Source of the DNA: a virus
Reading direction: 5' to 3' (one strand)
Virus record (IMG/VR): IMGVR_UViG_3300036804_000043
Span: 1-42,373 of that record
DNA length: 42,373 nucleotides
Shown here: one piece after another, positions 30,543-37,180 of the stretch
Position numbering within the stretch: the stretch's first letter is position 1
Layout of the letters: every line of letters starts with the position of its first letter
The notes under the pieces: generated by a model
The model's input: the letters and a program-made list of their open reading frames with translations, nothing else
Told to the model about the DNA's origin: nothing
Databases searched by the model: none
Translations under genes and position numbers: made by a program

Positions 30543-31067
30543 TCAGTACGGGAGCCGCTTACGGATGGCAGCGGCGAGCTTGGCCGGGTCGATGACCTCG
30601 GGACCGTCAACCGCCTCTGTGCCAGAGCCGACATTCGGCTTAGGCCGCGAGGGGATGCCGCCGCCCCGCTTCGCGGACTGCTCCGCGATCTTCCGTGCTG
30701 CTATCAGGAGTTCATCCTTCGACGACCCCTGAAGAAGTGCCACGACGTCCGACGAAAGGCCGGACTCCTCGGCGACCTCGGCGCGGACGACGACGCGGCG
30801 AGCCTCTGCGGCCTCGCGCTGTGCCGTCTCCAGTGCCTCGCGCAGCTTCTGTTCCTCGGACTTCCGAGCCTCCTCGGCGTCCTTGTGCGCCTGGACGATC
30901 GGCGCGAACTCCTCGATCTGCGCCCGCAGTCGGGACAGCTCGGCGTCTCGCTCGTCCGGCTTCGCCGCCGGGGCAGGGGCGGAATTCTGTCCCTGCTCAC
31001 CCTCGGCGGTCGTCTGCTCCGCGACCTCCGCAGTCTCCTGCGTGCTCTCCTCGGCGGTCTCGGCCAT
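30543..31067 (-). CDS. Scaffolding protein (174 aa)
   Basis: The protein is acidic, helical and lacks aromatic residues. A Glu/Thr-rich start (MAETAEESTQETAEVAEQTT), a central coiled coil (SRLRAQIEEFAPIVQAHKDA then EEQKLREALETAQREAAEAR) and a basic C-terminus (AIRKRLPY) are the usual marks of a phage scaffold. It directs capsid assembly and then leaves the head. A palindrome copy is read in frame as GQNSAPA in the disordered N-terminal part. ATG follows AGGAGAGTTGAAC. Confidence 0.85.
   Translation of the reverse strand: MAETAEESTQETAEVAEQTTAEGEQGQNSAPAPAAKPDERDAELSRLRAQIEEFAPIVQAHKDAEEARKSEEQKLREALETAQREAAEARRVVVRAEVAEESGLSSDVVALLQGSSKDELLIAARKIAEQSAKRGGGIPSRPKPNVGSGTEAVDGPEVIDPAKLAAAIRKRLPY
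30973..30996. repeat. Dispersed palindrome inside the scaffold gene, copy 13
   Basis: A 24-bp copy with GCAGG and CCTGC ends and two mismatches. It is read in frame as GQNSAPAP, in a flexible Gln/Ala/Pro-rich region. Its reading phase equals that of the primase copy. Confidence 0.85.
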
Positions 31068-31069
31068 GT

Positions 31070-31885
31070 TCAACTCTCCTTGTTCGCATATACGGCGTAC
31101 GGGTTGCCGCTCTTACTGATCTTGATTTCGATGTCGCCGCTCTCCCACATGCGCTCGAAACGGTCAAACCCCTTCGGGGGACGCTGCTTTCGGCTGTAGA
31201 CCGGCACGGCGGTACACCGGCAGTGGTTGTGATACGGGGCCGCGTTCGCCGTGCGGACACCCGCAACGAACCCTCGACGGCCGGACGTGTGCCCGACACC
31301 CGCAGTGCGGGCCGACTTGTAGAGCTGCGTTCGACTGGCGAGCATCGCGCAGAACGCGCAACAGCGGGCCGACGCCTGACGCTGGTACCCGATCACCTTC
31401 GGGTCGTTGTCCATCAGGCGAGCGAGAGCACCCCGGCCGCCGGACAGAACCACCCGCGACGACTGCCCGAGGATGCGCGACCCAACGAGCCGCGCTATCT
31501 CCTCCTCGGCCACACCCTGCTTACGAAGCCACCCGAGGTACCTCTCAGCGGCTGTCGTAAGCCTCTTGGCCTCCCCGTCCGGGGTGAGGCTGGCAACGCG
31601 TGTAGCGGCCGTATACGCCTCTTCCGTGGACCGGTAAAGCGACTCCCCGAGGATCGCCCGGCGGTGCGCTTGGTAGTAGTCCGCAGACGCGTGAGCCGAC
31701 TTAACGTAGGTCTCGGCGATCACGTTCTCAGCCAGCCGCATGAACGACGCGACCGAACCGGGGTCACCGATCCGAACGCGCCGCCATGCGGTGTTGAGAC
31801 GCTGCAAAGCCTTGCCTTGCAACTGTCGTTGCGCGCGGGCGTGCAGGTCGCTTACGGCCTCCGCCCGGGACTCCCCCGGGGTCAC
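31070..31885 (-). CDS. MuF-like minor capsid protein (271 aa)
   Basis: The central and C-terminal cysteine/histidine pattern (ASARCCAFCAMLASRTQLYK, then APYHNHCRCTAVPVY) is that of the Mu gpF family found next to portal genes. Such proteins lie in the head and can be injected with the DNA. The N-terminal half is helical (RAQRQLQGKALQRLNTAWRR). The GTG (VTPGESRAEAVSDLHARA) overlaps the portal stop as GTGA. The C-terminus has no added toxin domain. Confidence 0.85.
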   Translation of the reverse strand: MTPGESRAEAVSDLHARAQRQLQGKALQRLNTAWRRVRIGDPGSVASFMRLAENVIAETYVKSAHASADYYQAHRRAILGESLYRSTEEAYTAATRVASLTPDGEAKRLTTAAERYLGWLRKQGVAEEEIARLVGSRILGQSSRVVLSGGRGALARLMDNDPKVIGYQRQASARCCAFCAMLASRTQLYKSARTAGVGHTSGRRGFVAGVRTANAAPYHNHCRCTAVPVYSRKQRPPKGFDRFERMWESGDIEIKISKSGNPYAVYANKES

Positions 31886-33309
31886 TCCTCGACCCCGGCA
31901 GGATCAAGCGCCGGAACGTCGTTCCGCGTATCCCGAGCCATGTGGTCGGCCCCGGTGAGGGCCAGCGCCGCCGCAGCGTCGTACGTGTCCGACTCGGCCT
32001 TGATCTTGCGCCACATGGACACGTCGAACGAGGTCACGCCCGGCACGCGCTCCCAAAGGGCCTCGGCCGGAACGCCGAGCATCTGCGACAGCTTGCCGAG
32101 CGCATCGACTGTCTGAGACAGCGAACGGGCCTCGGCGTCATGCCAGATGACCCGAGCGTCTGTGTCCTCGGCCGACGAGTGGTCGCCGTCCGCCCATGCG
32201 GCGAGCCGGAACACCTGCTCCCAGGACTCGCCGAAAATCGTCTGCCGCTCGTGAACCTTGCGCGCTAGACCCGACTCGGCGGCCGTGAGTGCATCGGCCG
32301 AGATGTTGACCATCCCGCCCAACAGGAAGTGCGGGGGGACCTGCGCGATAGCGGCCATGGCCTTGACGCCAGCCTCGCGCGACTTCAAGTAGCCGTCCAA
32401 GTTGGTCTGTTCGAACTCGCCGAACTTGACGTCCTTCGACGGAGTCGCCCATATGCGATCTACAGCCGCCTGGAACGTCTCGACCGGCCGCCCCGTCTTC
32501 GGGTCCTTCGGTATCTGCATACCGGTCGCCCAACGCTGCCGGAACGCCGAATACGACTGCGCGACGAGCATGTCAAAGGTCGTCGCGTTGATCCGGTCCT
32601 GAATCGGCATCAGGGGTGCGATCTCGCCCAGCTCGTGAGGACGAGTGTCCGGCGCGTCGGCCCAACGGTTCCGGAACTGCACGACCGGGCAAACGCCCAT
32701 GCCGTGAGCGGTCGTTGAGACGACCCGCCAATCGGACGTGCCGCCGTCGTCGCTCTCGGGAACCCATACCTCGGTGATGTCCTCGGCATCCCAGACCTGC
32801 CAGGCCGTGAACGTCTCGTCACCATCGATGCGACGGCCGAGATTCCGAACCGCGTAGTCGAGCCAATCGGCATCCGGGTCTTCCTGAACCCCCGTCACCG
32901 AGAGCGGCGACATAGGGCGGATGACCGGCGCGGACTCCCCCGAGATCGTGTTCGTACCCGGCACGACCGAGACATACGAAACGCCGAACGTGAGGGCCGC
33001 CCGGTGGACTTGACCCTGTCGGGAGTCCATCAGGTTGTCGGCCCAGTAGCGCCACGGCCCGAGGTCGTCCGGACTGTCCGACCGGCGGTAGCCCTCCACC
33101 GTCAGGTTCTGCGCGACCGCCGAGACGATCAGGGGAAGCCAGTTCTCAAGCGCCCGGGACACCATGACCCCGAACTCAGCTTCAGCCCGCTTCGGGATGT
33201 ACGGCCGATCCTGAATACCTCGGTAATACTGGTCCACTCGGATCAACTCCGGCATCTCCTGCCGACGTTGAGACAGAGCACCCGCCAGGGCGGAACGTGC
33301 GTCGCCCAT
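31882..33309 (-). CDS. Portal protein (475 aa)
   Basis: The protein would form the twelve-subunit channel at one head vertex. Typical parts are RVDQYYRGIQDRPYIP near the start, ENWLPLIVSAVAQNLTVEGY, FGVSYVSVVPG, APLMPIQDRINATTFDMLVA and QVPPHFLLGGMVNISADALT. This agrees with the SPP1 gp6-like portals of actinophages. The ATG (MGDARSALAGALSQRRQ) is behind AAGGAGGG; the longer frame has no such site. Its place between the terminase and MuF genes fits. Confidence 0.9.
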   Translation of the reverse strand: MGDARSALAGALSQRRQEMPELIRVDQYYRGIQDRPYIPKRAEAEFGVMVSRALENWLPLIVSAVAQNLTVEGYRRSDSPDDLGPWRYWADNLMDSRQGQVHRAALTFGVSYVSVVPGTNTISGESAPVIRPMSPLSVTGVQEDPDADWLDYAVRNLGRRIDGDETFTAWQVWDAEDITEVWVPESDDGGTSDWRVVSTTAHGMGVCPVVQFRNRWADAPDTRPHELGEIAPLMPIQDRINATTFDMLVAQSYSAFRQRWATGMQIPKDPKTGRPVETFQAAVDRIWATPSKDVKFGEFEQTNLDGYLKSREAGVKAMAAIAQVPPHFLLGGMVNISADALTAAESGLARKVHERQTIFGESWEQVFRLAAWADGDHSSAEDTDARVIWHDAEARSLSQTVDALGKLSQMLGVPAEALWERVPGVTSFDVSMWRKIKAESDTYDAAAALALTGADHMARDTRNDVPALDPAGVEE

Positions 33310-33326
33310 GGCGGGCCCTCCTTTGC

Positions 33327-35000
33327 TCAGAAGCCGTACACGACACCCGGTTCGGGCTCGGCCCACTTCTCCAGAACTCCCGCTTCCAACGCCTTACGGC
33401 GGGCTTCACGGGCGAGAACCAGGCACACGGCTGCATCGATCTTGCGCGGGGACTCCCGCGACTCCTTGCGCAAACCCACGCCGTACGAACTCGCGTACTT
33501 GCGTGCGTTCTTGAGATGGGTTGTTAGATACGGGTCATCGGCAATCGAGATCGCCTTAGCCTCGAACGCAGCGGCCACACCCTCGGCGGCCTGCGTGAAC
33601 TCGCGCGTACGACGACGCATGTCGAACGCAACCGAGTGCCCCGGGCCCGCCTTGATGAACAGCGCGTCGCGGAACTCCTCGGCCCACTTGTCGACGTACG
33701 ACTCAAAGAACGCCAAGTCAGCGAAGAACGCGGCCACTCGCCACCGATCGAACGCCGACCGAACCACGCGGTCGATCTCCTCGCGCGGGACCTCCCAGCC
33801 CTCGGCCGTCGGTCCGTCCGGCCGTTGCCAGACACCGAGCGGCCACACGTAGCCGGTGCGAACATCGCACGCCACAAGGGCGGTTGCGTCGCTGTACTGG
33901 TGCGTTCCTCGCGAGCCATCGAACCCGAGAGTGATGATCGCGCCGTCTTCAGGCAGGGCCGGAATTCCGGTCGTGGCCGTGTCGACGTCTGCGGGATCAA
34001 GCCACGCATCCGACGCGGCGACGACACGACTGAAGTAGAAACGCATCGCCTCTTCCCGGGTCGTCCCCGGGTCGTAGATCTCATCGACCAGACGATCAAT
34101 CGAGATCCACGGGCAATGCGCGTAACACTCCATCAGTGCGGCCCGAACCGACTCCTCGTCGGCGAGATCCGTATCCGGCGGAGCCTCCAGCGCGGAGTAC
34201 AACAGACCAGCCCCGAACGGGACTTCAACGACCTTGAGATACGCCTCATACGTCGCCTCGGCCACCGAGTTCTCACCCGGCGCGTGCGCGTTGGTCGTCT
34301 CGATCCCTCGACCCTCGACCTTGGCCGCGTTCCGTTTCAGGACCCTGGCCAGCTTGTGGCCGCCGTTGGAATCCTTCAGGTGGTGCGGCTCGTCGAGCAC
34401 GTAAAACGACGTCCGGTTGCCCTCCAGGGACGCCGAAGCGGTCGTAACCGGCTCCAGCTTGCCCCGGCGCATCCGGCGGCCGTCGTGGTGGCGCATCAGG
34501 ATGCGCGTCTGCCCAACGTCGAGCCCGTAGGCGTCGATCGACTCCGGCGACATCATGGCCCGGATCGACGCCATGGTGTTCTCGGTCTGGTTGTACGACA
34601 CCGCCGCGAGCTGAACGAGGGGCGCGGGATGGGTCTTGCCGACCGCTACACGCACGCCTGACGCCGTCGTAACGACCCCATGGGGTAGACACGGCCCGCA
34701 CAGCTCAAAGAGGCAGAGAGCGCCCGCGAACGGCCCTTTCCCCCACCCCTTGCTACGGCGGAGAGCGGCCCGGCGGAACCGGAACCGGCCCCGCTCGTCG
34801 ACCGCGTAGAACCACGCGATGAAATGTTCTTGTTCGCGCGTCGGCTCGAACGGGTCGCCCGCTCGATCGCCGTCCGGCTGTACCAAGTTGGCGCGCATCC
34901 ACGCGACGGCGGCATAGCCGATCGACTCGTGAAGCGCGGGCCAGTTCTGCGGGTGCGTCTCCCGGGGTTGGTACTCCGGGATGGTGCCTATGTGCGGCAT
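33327..35000 (-). CDS. terL: Terminase large subunit (557 aa)
   Basis: This ATPase-nuclease packages DNA into the head. The ATPase part shows an unusual P-loop region (RRSKGWGKGPFAGALCLFEL) and a Walker B as FYVLDEPHHL. The nuclease part starts ITLGFDGSRGTHQYSDATAL with the expected Asp and continues with VDKWAEEFRDALFIKAGPGH. It resembles the phage terminase family of many Streptomyces phages. The ATG is preceded by GGGGGCGCGTG and overlaps the small subunit stop. I saw no TTA codon. A palindrome copy is read as TGIPALP between the two domains. Confidence 0.95.
   Translation of the reverse strand: MPHIGTIPEYQPRETHPQNWPALHESIGYAAVAWMRANLVQPDGDRAGDPFEPTREQEHFIAWFYAVDERGRFRFRRAALRRSKGWGKGPFAGALCLFELCGPCLPHGVVTTASGVRVAVGKTHPAPLVQLAAVSYNQTENTMASIRAMMSPESIDAYGLDVGQTRILMRHHDGRRMRRGKLEPVTTASASLEGNRTSFYVLDEPHHLKDSNGGHKLARVLKRNAAKVEGRGIETTNAHAPGENSVAEATYEAYLKVVEVPFGAGLLYSALEAPPDTDLADEESVRAALMECYAHCPWISIDRLVDEIYDPGTTREEAMRFYFSRVVAASDAWLDPADVDTATTGIPALPEDGAIITLGFDGSRGTHQYSDATALVACDVRTGYVWPLGVWQRPDGPTAEGWEVPREEIDRVVRSAFDRWRVAAFFADLAFFESYVDKWAEEFRDALFIKAGPGHSVAFDMRRRTREFTQAAEGVAAAFEAKAISIADDPYLTTHLKNARKYASSYGVGLRKESRESPRKIDAAVCLVLAREARRKALEAGVLEKWAEPEPGVVYGF
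33953..33975. repeat. Dispersed palindrome inside the terminase gene, copy 14
   Basis: A 23-bp copy with GCAGGGCC and GGTCGTG arms, read in frame as TTGIPALPED, in the link between the ATPase and nuclease domains. It is in the same reading phase as the tape measure copy. Confidence 0.85.
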
Positions 35001-35458
35001 CACGCGCCCCCAAACAGCCGAACCACGTTCTCGGCGTCAACCTCACTGGCCACGCCTGCGGCGGGCCCGGAAACTCCCCCTGTAGCCATCCGGCCTCGGA
35101 GCCGGTCAACGTGCGTTGCACCGAGGAGGCTTTCGTTCTGCCGGATCTCCGACAGGACGTCCTTACCGGCGCGCAGCTTGCGCGGATCGTCGGCGGCCTT
35201 CGACATCAGCCGGTTGTAGCCGTCGACCATCGGCAGCAGCGCGACCAGCCGTTGCCAGTCCGTAGCGCGGAACACTCCGGCCTGCGGCGAGTCGGCCCAT
35301 GCGTGCCACCACTCGCGGGTTGCCGTGAGCCACTTCTTCGGCGTCGGCAACTCGGGGGCGGGGACGCCCTGTTCGTCGACTTGGTCAACAGCGGCCGTAC
35401 CCAGGTTGGGAGTTCGGCCGTGCTTCTCTTCCTTCGGGGGCGGGCCCATGCCTGCCAT
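35000..35458 (-). CDS. terS: Terminase small subunit, P27-like (152 aa)
   Basis: The ATG (MAGMGPPPKEEKHGRTPNLG) is behind GAGAGGAGGGCGAG; upstream codons belong to non-coding sequence. The pattern KKWLTATREWWHAWADSPQA, TDWQRLVALLPMVDGYNRLM and QNESLLGATHVDRLRGRM is common to P27-type small terminases of actinophages. It would recognise the packaging site, for which the structured sequence at 35520-35700 is a candidate. It overlaps the large subunit as TGATG. Confidence 0.85.
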   Translation of the reverse strand: MAGMGPPPKEEKHGRTPNLGTAAVDQVDEQGVPAPELPTPKKWLTATREWWHAWADSPQAGVFRATDWQRLVALLPMVDGYNRLMSKAADDPRKLRAGKDVLSEIRQNESLLGATHVDRLRGRMATGGVSGPAAGVASEVDAENVVRLFGGA

Positions 35459-35530
35459 GTCTCGCCCTCCTCTCGTATGCCCCGGCGCACGCTGCGCGGC
35501 GCATTGGCGAGAGGGGCGATGATCATGCGA

Positions 35531-35623
35531 AGCTCTGTACGGCTCTCTGACGGCCTCGGGGGCGGTCGTTGGCCCGAGGGGGCCGGGAAGCGGTCCGAGG
35601 CCGTGAGACAGGCGTACAGGGCC
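35531..35623. other. Structured non-coding region, candidate packaging site
   Basis: Between the HNH gene and terS, 35459-35928, no convincing gene is present. GCTCTGTACGGC at 35531 and its partner ending at 35623 form a 28-bp imperfect inverted repeat with five mismatches. A second, smaller one uses CCGTGAGA and TCTCACGG. The place just upstream of terS is where cos or pac sites usually are. The exact cut site cannot be seen. Confidence 0.45.
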
Positions 35624-35668
35624 TCTCACGGGGTGGTTGCGCAGCGCCTCACGTGTGCGCGCGCGTGG

Positions 35669-35690
35669 CGACTGACAGATCTGTCAGTCG
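35669..35690. promoter_or_regulatory. 22-bp perfect palindrome upstream of terS
   Basis: The half-site CGACTGACAGA is followed by its exact mirror. The centre is AGATCT. It is the longest perfect palindrome I noticed apart from the GAATTC family. It could be an operator for the late operon or a terminase binding site. A poly-A run follows at 35697. Confidence 0.6.
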
Positions 35691-35928
35691 GCGGCCAAAA
35701 AAGAGCAGGTCAGCGACGGTTACGGCGCGTGATGGGCTCCAGGGGTGAAAACCTCCAGACCCGTACGCAGCCGGTCGCGCCATCGACACCCGGGGCGGGT
35801 GAGGCCCTAAAGGGGGGTCCTCCCCCGGGCCTCCATCACTGAGAGTGAAGAGTTCAGCGTCGTCGTTCACTCATTGCGCACGCTTTCGCGGCGCATGCGT
35901 CATCACGTCAACACGCAACGAATCGCGT

Positions 35929-36261
35929 TCAGTTCGCGTTGCGTCGCGCTTGCTCGCGCGCTTCGAACGGCGTCAACACATCGCATTGCTTCGCTTGTTT
36001 GCGTCGTGCTTCGCGTGCTGCTGTCGCTTCGCGTCCTGTCTTCAGCTTGTGATGCCATTCGCACAACGCTTGCAGGTTCGCACGTGAGTGATCGTCACCA
36101 GCGATGACGTGATCACACTGGTTCGCGTACCGGCCGCAGCGTAGGCCCGTGTCTGTGCGTACCCACTGGCACCCATACCCGGCGGCCTCCAGCACCCGCA
36201 GCCGGAGCGATGCCCAGTTACGCGGGAGCCTGTCCCTACGGTCCGAGCCTGCCCACCCCAT
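35929..36261 (-). CDS. HNH endonuclease next to terminase (110 aa)
   Basis: The catalytic series is CGRYANQCDHVIAGDDHSRA, then NLQALCEWHHKLKTGREA: the paired Cys and the DHV, N and H-H residues match the small HNH proteins encoded next to terminase in many siphoviruses. These are needed for cos cleavage and packaging in HK97 and relatives. The ATG (MGWAGSDRRDRLPRNWAS) is behind AAGGGGG. The last part is basic and ends RRNAN. It likely acts with TerS and TerL. Confidence 0.9.
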   Translation of the reverse strand: MGWAGSDRRDRLPRNWASLRLRVLEAAGYGCQWVRTDTGLRCGRYANQCDHVIAGDDHSRANLQALCEWHHKLKTGREATAAREARRKQAKQCDVLTPFEAREQARRNAN

Positions 36262-36372
36262 ACCGACCCCCTTCTGTGCACGGCCCCCAGTAGGGACCGG
36301 CCCATATGCGGGCCCTCGGTGTGGAGCCTCATAGACAGGCCCGTATGTGGGGGCCCCGTTACGGAGCCCCGG

Positions 36373-36396
36373 GCAGGAACCGAATTCCGGCCCTGC
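36373..36396. repeat. Dispersed GAATTC-centred palindrome, copy 15
   Basis: A 24-bp copy with GCAGG and CCTGC ends and one internal shift (GAACCGAATTC). It lies directly beside the tRNA-like element at 36402. Confidence 0.9.
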
Positions 36397-36401
36397 GTAA
36401 G

Positions 36402-36470
36402 TGGGGTGCCTGGATTCGAACCAGGTTCGGGGCCCGTGTGAGGGGCCCCTACGTCCAACGTCCACCCCCA
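36402..36470 (-). tRNA. tRNA-like element, possibly tRNA-Val (CAC), with a short D arm
   Basis: On the minus strand the T arm (CCTGG TTCGAAT CCAGG) is perfect and six of seven acceptor pairs form (GGGGGTG with CACCCCA). The anticodon loop CTCACAC would give CAC. The D arm has only ACGT-TGG-ACGT and lacks the usual T8-A9 and AGCTC. It may be a degenerate tRNA or an unusual one. A dedicated tRNA search would be needed to decide. Confidence 0.4.
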
Positions 36471-36589
36471 GCGGGTAGCGACCCCGCCTTGACCCCGGCC
36501 CGGGGATCAACCGGGGCGGGGAGTTGTGGCCTCCCGCCCGGTGCGTTCCGGCCCATACACCGATGGGCCACGCACGGGGCGGGATGCAG

Positions 36590-36662
36590 CTGATCTAGCA
36601 GGGATCGAACCTGCGACACGCGGGTTAACGGCCCGCCGCTCTGCCATCTGAGCTATAGATCA
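36590..36662 (-). tRNA. tRNA-Asn (GTT)
   Basis: All four stems form perfectly on the minus strand: acceptor TGATCTA/TAGATCA, D stem GCTC/GAGC, anticodon stem GCGGG/CCCGC and T arm GCAGG TTCGATC CCTGC. The loop CCGTTAA gives anticodon GTT. Position 33 is C in place of the nearly invariant T. CCA is not encoded. The discriminator base would be G. The sequence 36663-37104 to its right holds a repeat and motif but no convincing gene. Confidence 0.85.
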
Positions 36663-36947
36663 TCGAACCCGCACAGAGGGCCCAGAGGACCGTACACGGG
36701 CCACGCTTCGCTCACCGGGACGCATCCGGGTCATAGCTTGGCGTTCGGCCGAATACGCATCGGCTCATACCGCGTCGCCCTCAACAGGCCACCCATGCTC
36801 GGGTCTTCCCGTTGGGGGGAGTCAGAACCCGCCCAGTGCTCGACCGTGGGGAGAGAGTCCACGGGATCACCGGGCGGGGAGCCGCTACGCGGGGCGTCAC
36901 AACATCCCTCGCGCACGCGCACGCGCGAGCGGCTTACACAATGATTA

Positions 36948-36965
36948 AGTGGGCACGGGGGTACA
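36948..36965 (-). promoter_or_regulatory. 18-bp conserved upstream motif, copy f
   Basis: Minus strand TGTACCCCCGTGCCCACT, one base different from copy e. It lies about 285 nt ahead of the tRNA-Asn and next to hairpin copy B, the same pairing that is seen at 12070-12178. Confidence 0.6.
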
Positions 36966-36999
36966 GGAGTTGGGCCCTCTCGCACCCCTCCCGAGGCCG

Positions 37000-37083
37000 G
37001 AAGAAAGAAAACGTCTTCCCGTACCTCCTTTCCTGATACGCACATAAGGAAGAAGGAACGGGAAGACGTTTTTCGTCTTCTCT
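37000..37083. repeat. 84-bp hairpin repeat, copy B
   Basis: This copy has the same length and loop (CTGATACGCACATAAG) as 12095-12178, with five changes. The outer stem here is longer (CCCGT with ACGGG), while the inner one has a mismatch. It lies past the integrase terminator and, as at copy A, just before an 18-bp motif. Confidence 0.85.
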
Positions 37084-37100
37084 TGTACACGGACAGTAAC

Positions 37101-37139
37101 GAAAGCGGCCCTCCCAGCTCCGAAGAGTGAGAGGGCCGC
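37101..37139 (-). terminator. Terminator past the integrase gene
   Basis: A perfect 9-bp stem (GCGGCCCTC with GAGGGCCGC), with additional pairing around CTTCGG, is followed by TTTC on the minus strand. It lies 42 bp past the integrase stop. Confidence 0.75.
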
Positions 37140-37180
37140 ATGCGCCGTCCGTGACGCCCGGTTAGAGCGCGTGACGCGGG

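Noticed and set aside
33327-35000. Possible TTA (bldA-dependent) codon in the terminase gene, as described for phiHau3
   Set aside because: I checked the in-frame positions of the reverse complement by eye and found none. The TAA strings on the plus strand are out of frame.
35649-35870. 73-aa minus-strand frame upstream of terS
   Set aside because: It begins at a GTG without a good ribosome site, covers the 22-bp palindrome, has a composition unlike the neighbours and includes a TTA codon that is rare in this genome. I treat the stretch as non-coding.
36731-36796. 21-codon frame MGGLLRATRYEPMRIRPNAK near the tRNA
   Set aside because: It is too short to judge and has no clear ribosome site. 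Nothing else supports it.
36731-37141. 136-aa minus-strand frame over the hairpin repeat
   Set aside because: The frame crosses hairpin copy B and an 18-bp motif, both of which also occur in a plainly intergenic place at 12070-12178. The protein has low-complexity Arg/Ser content.
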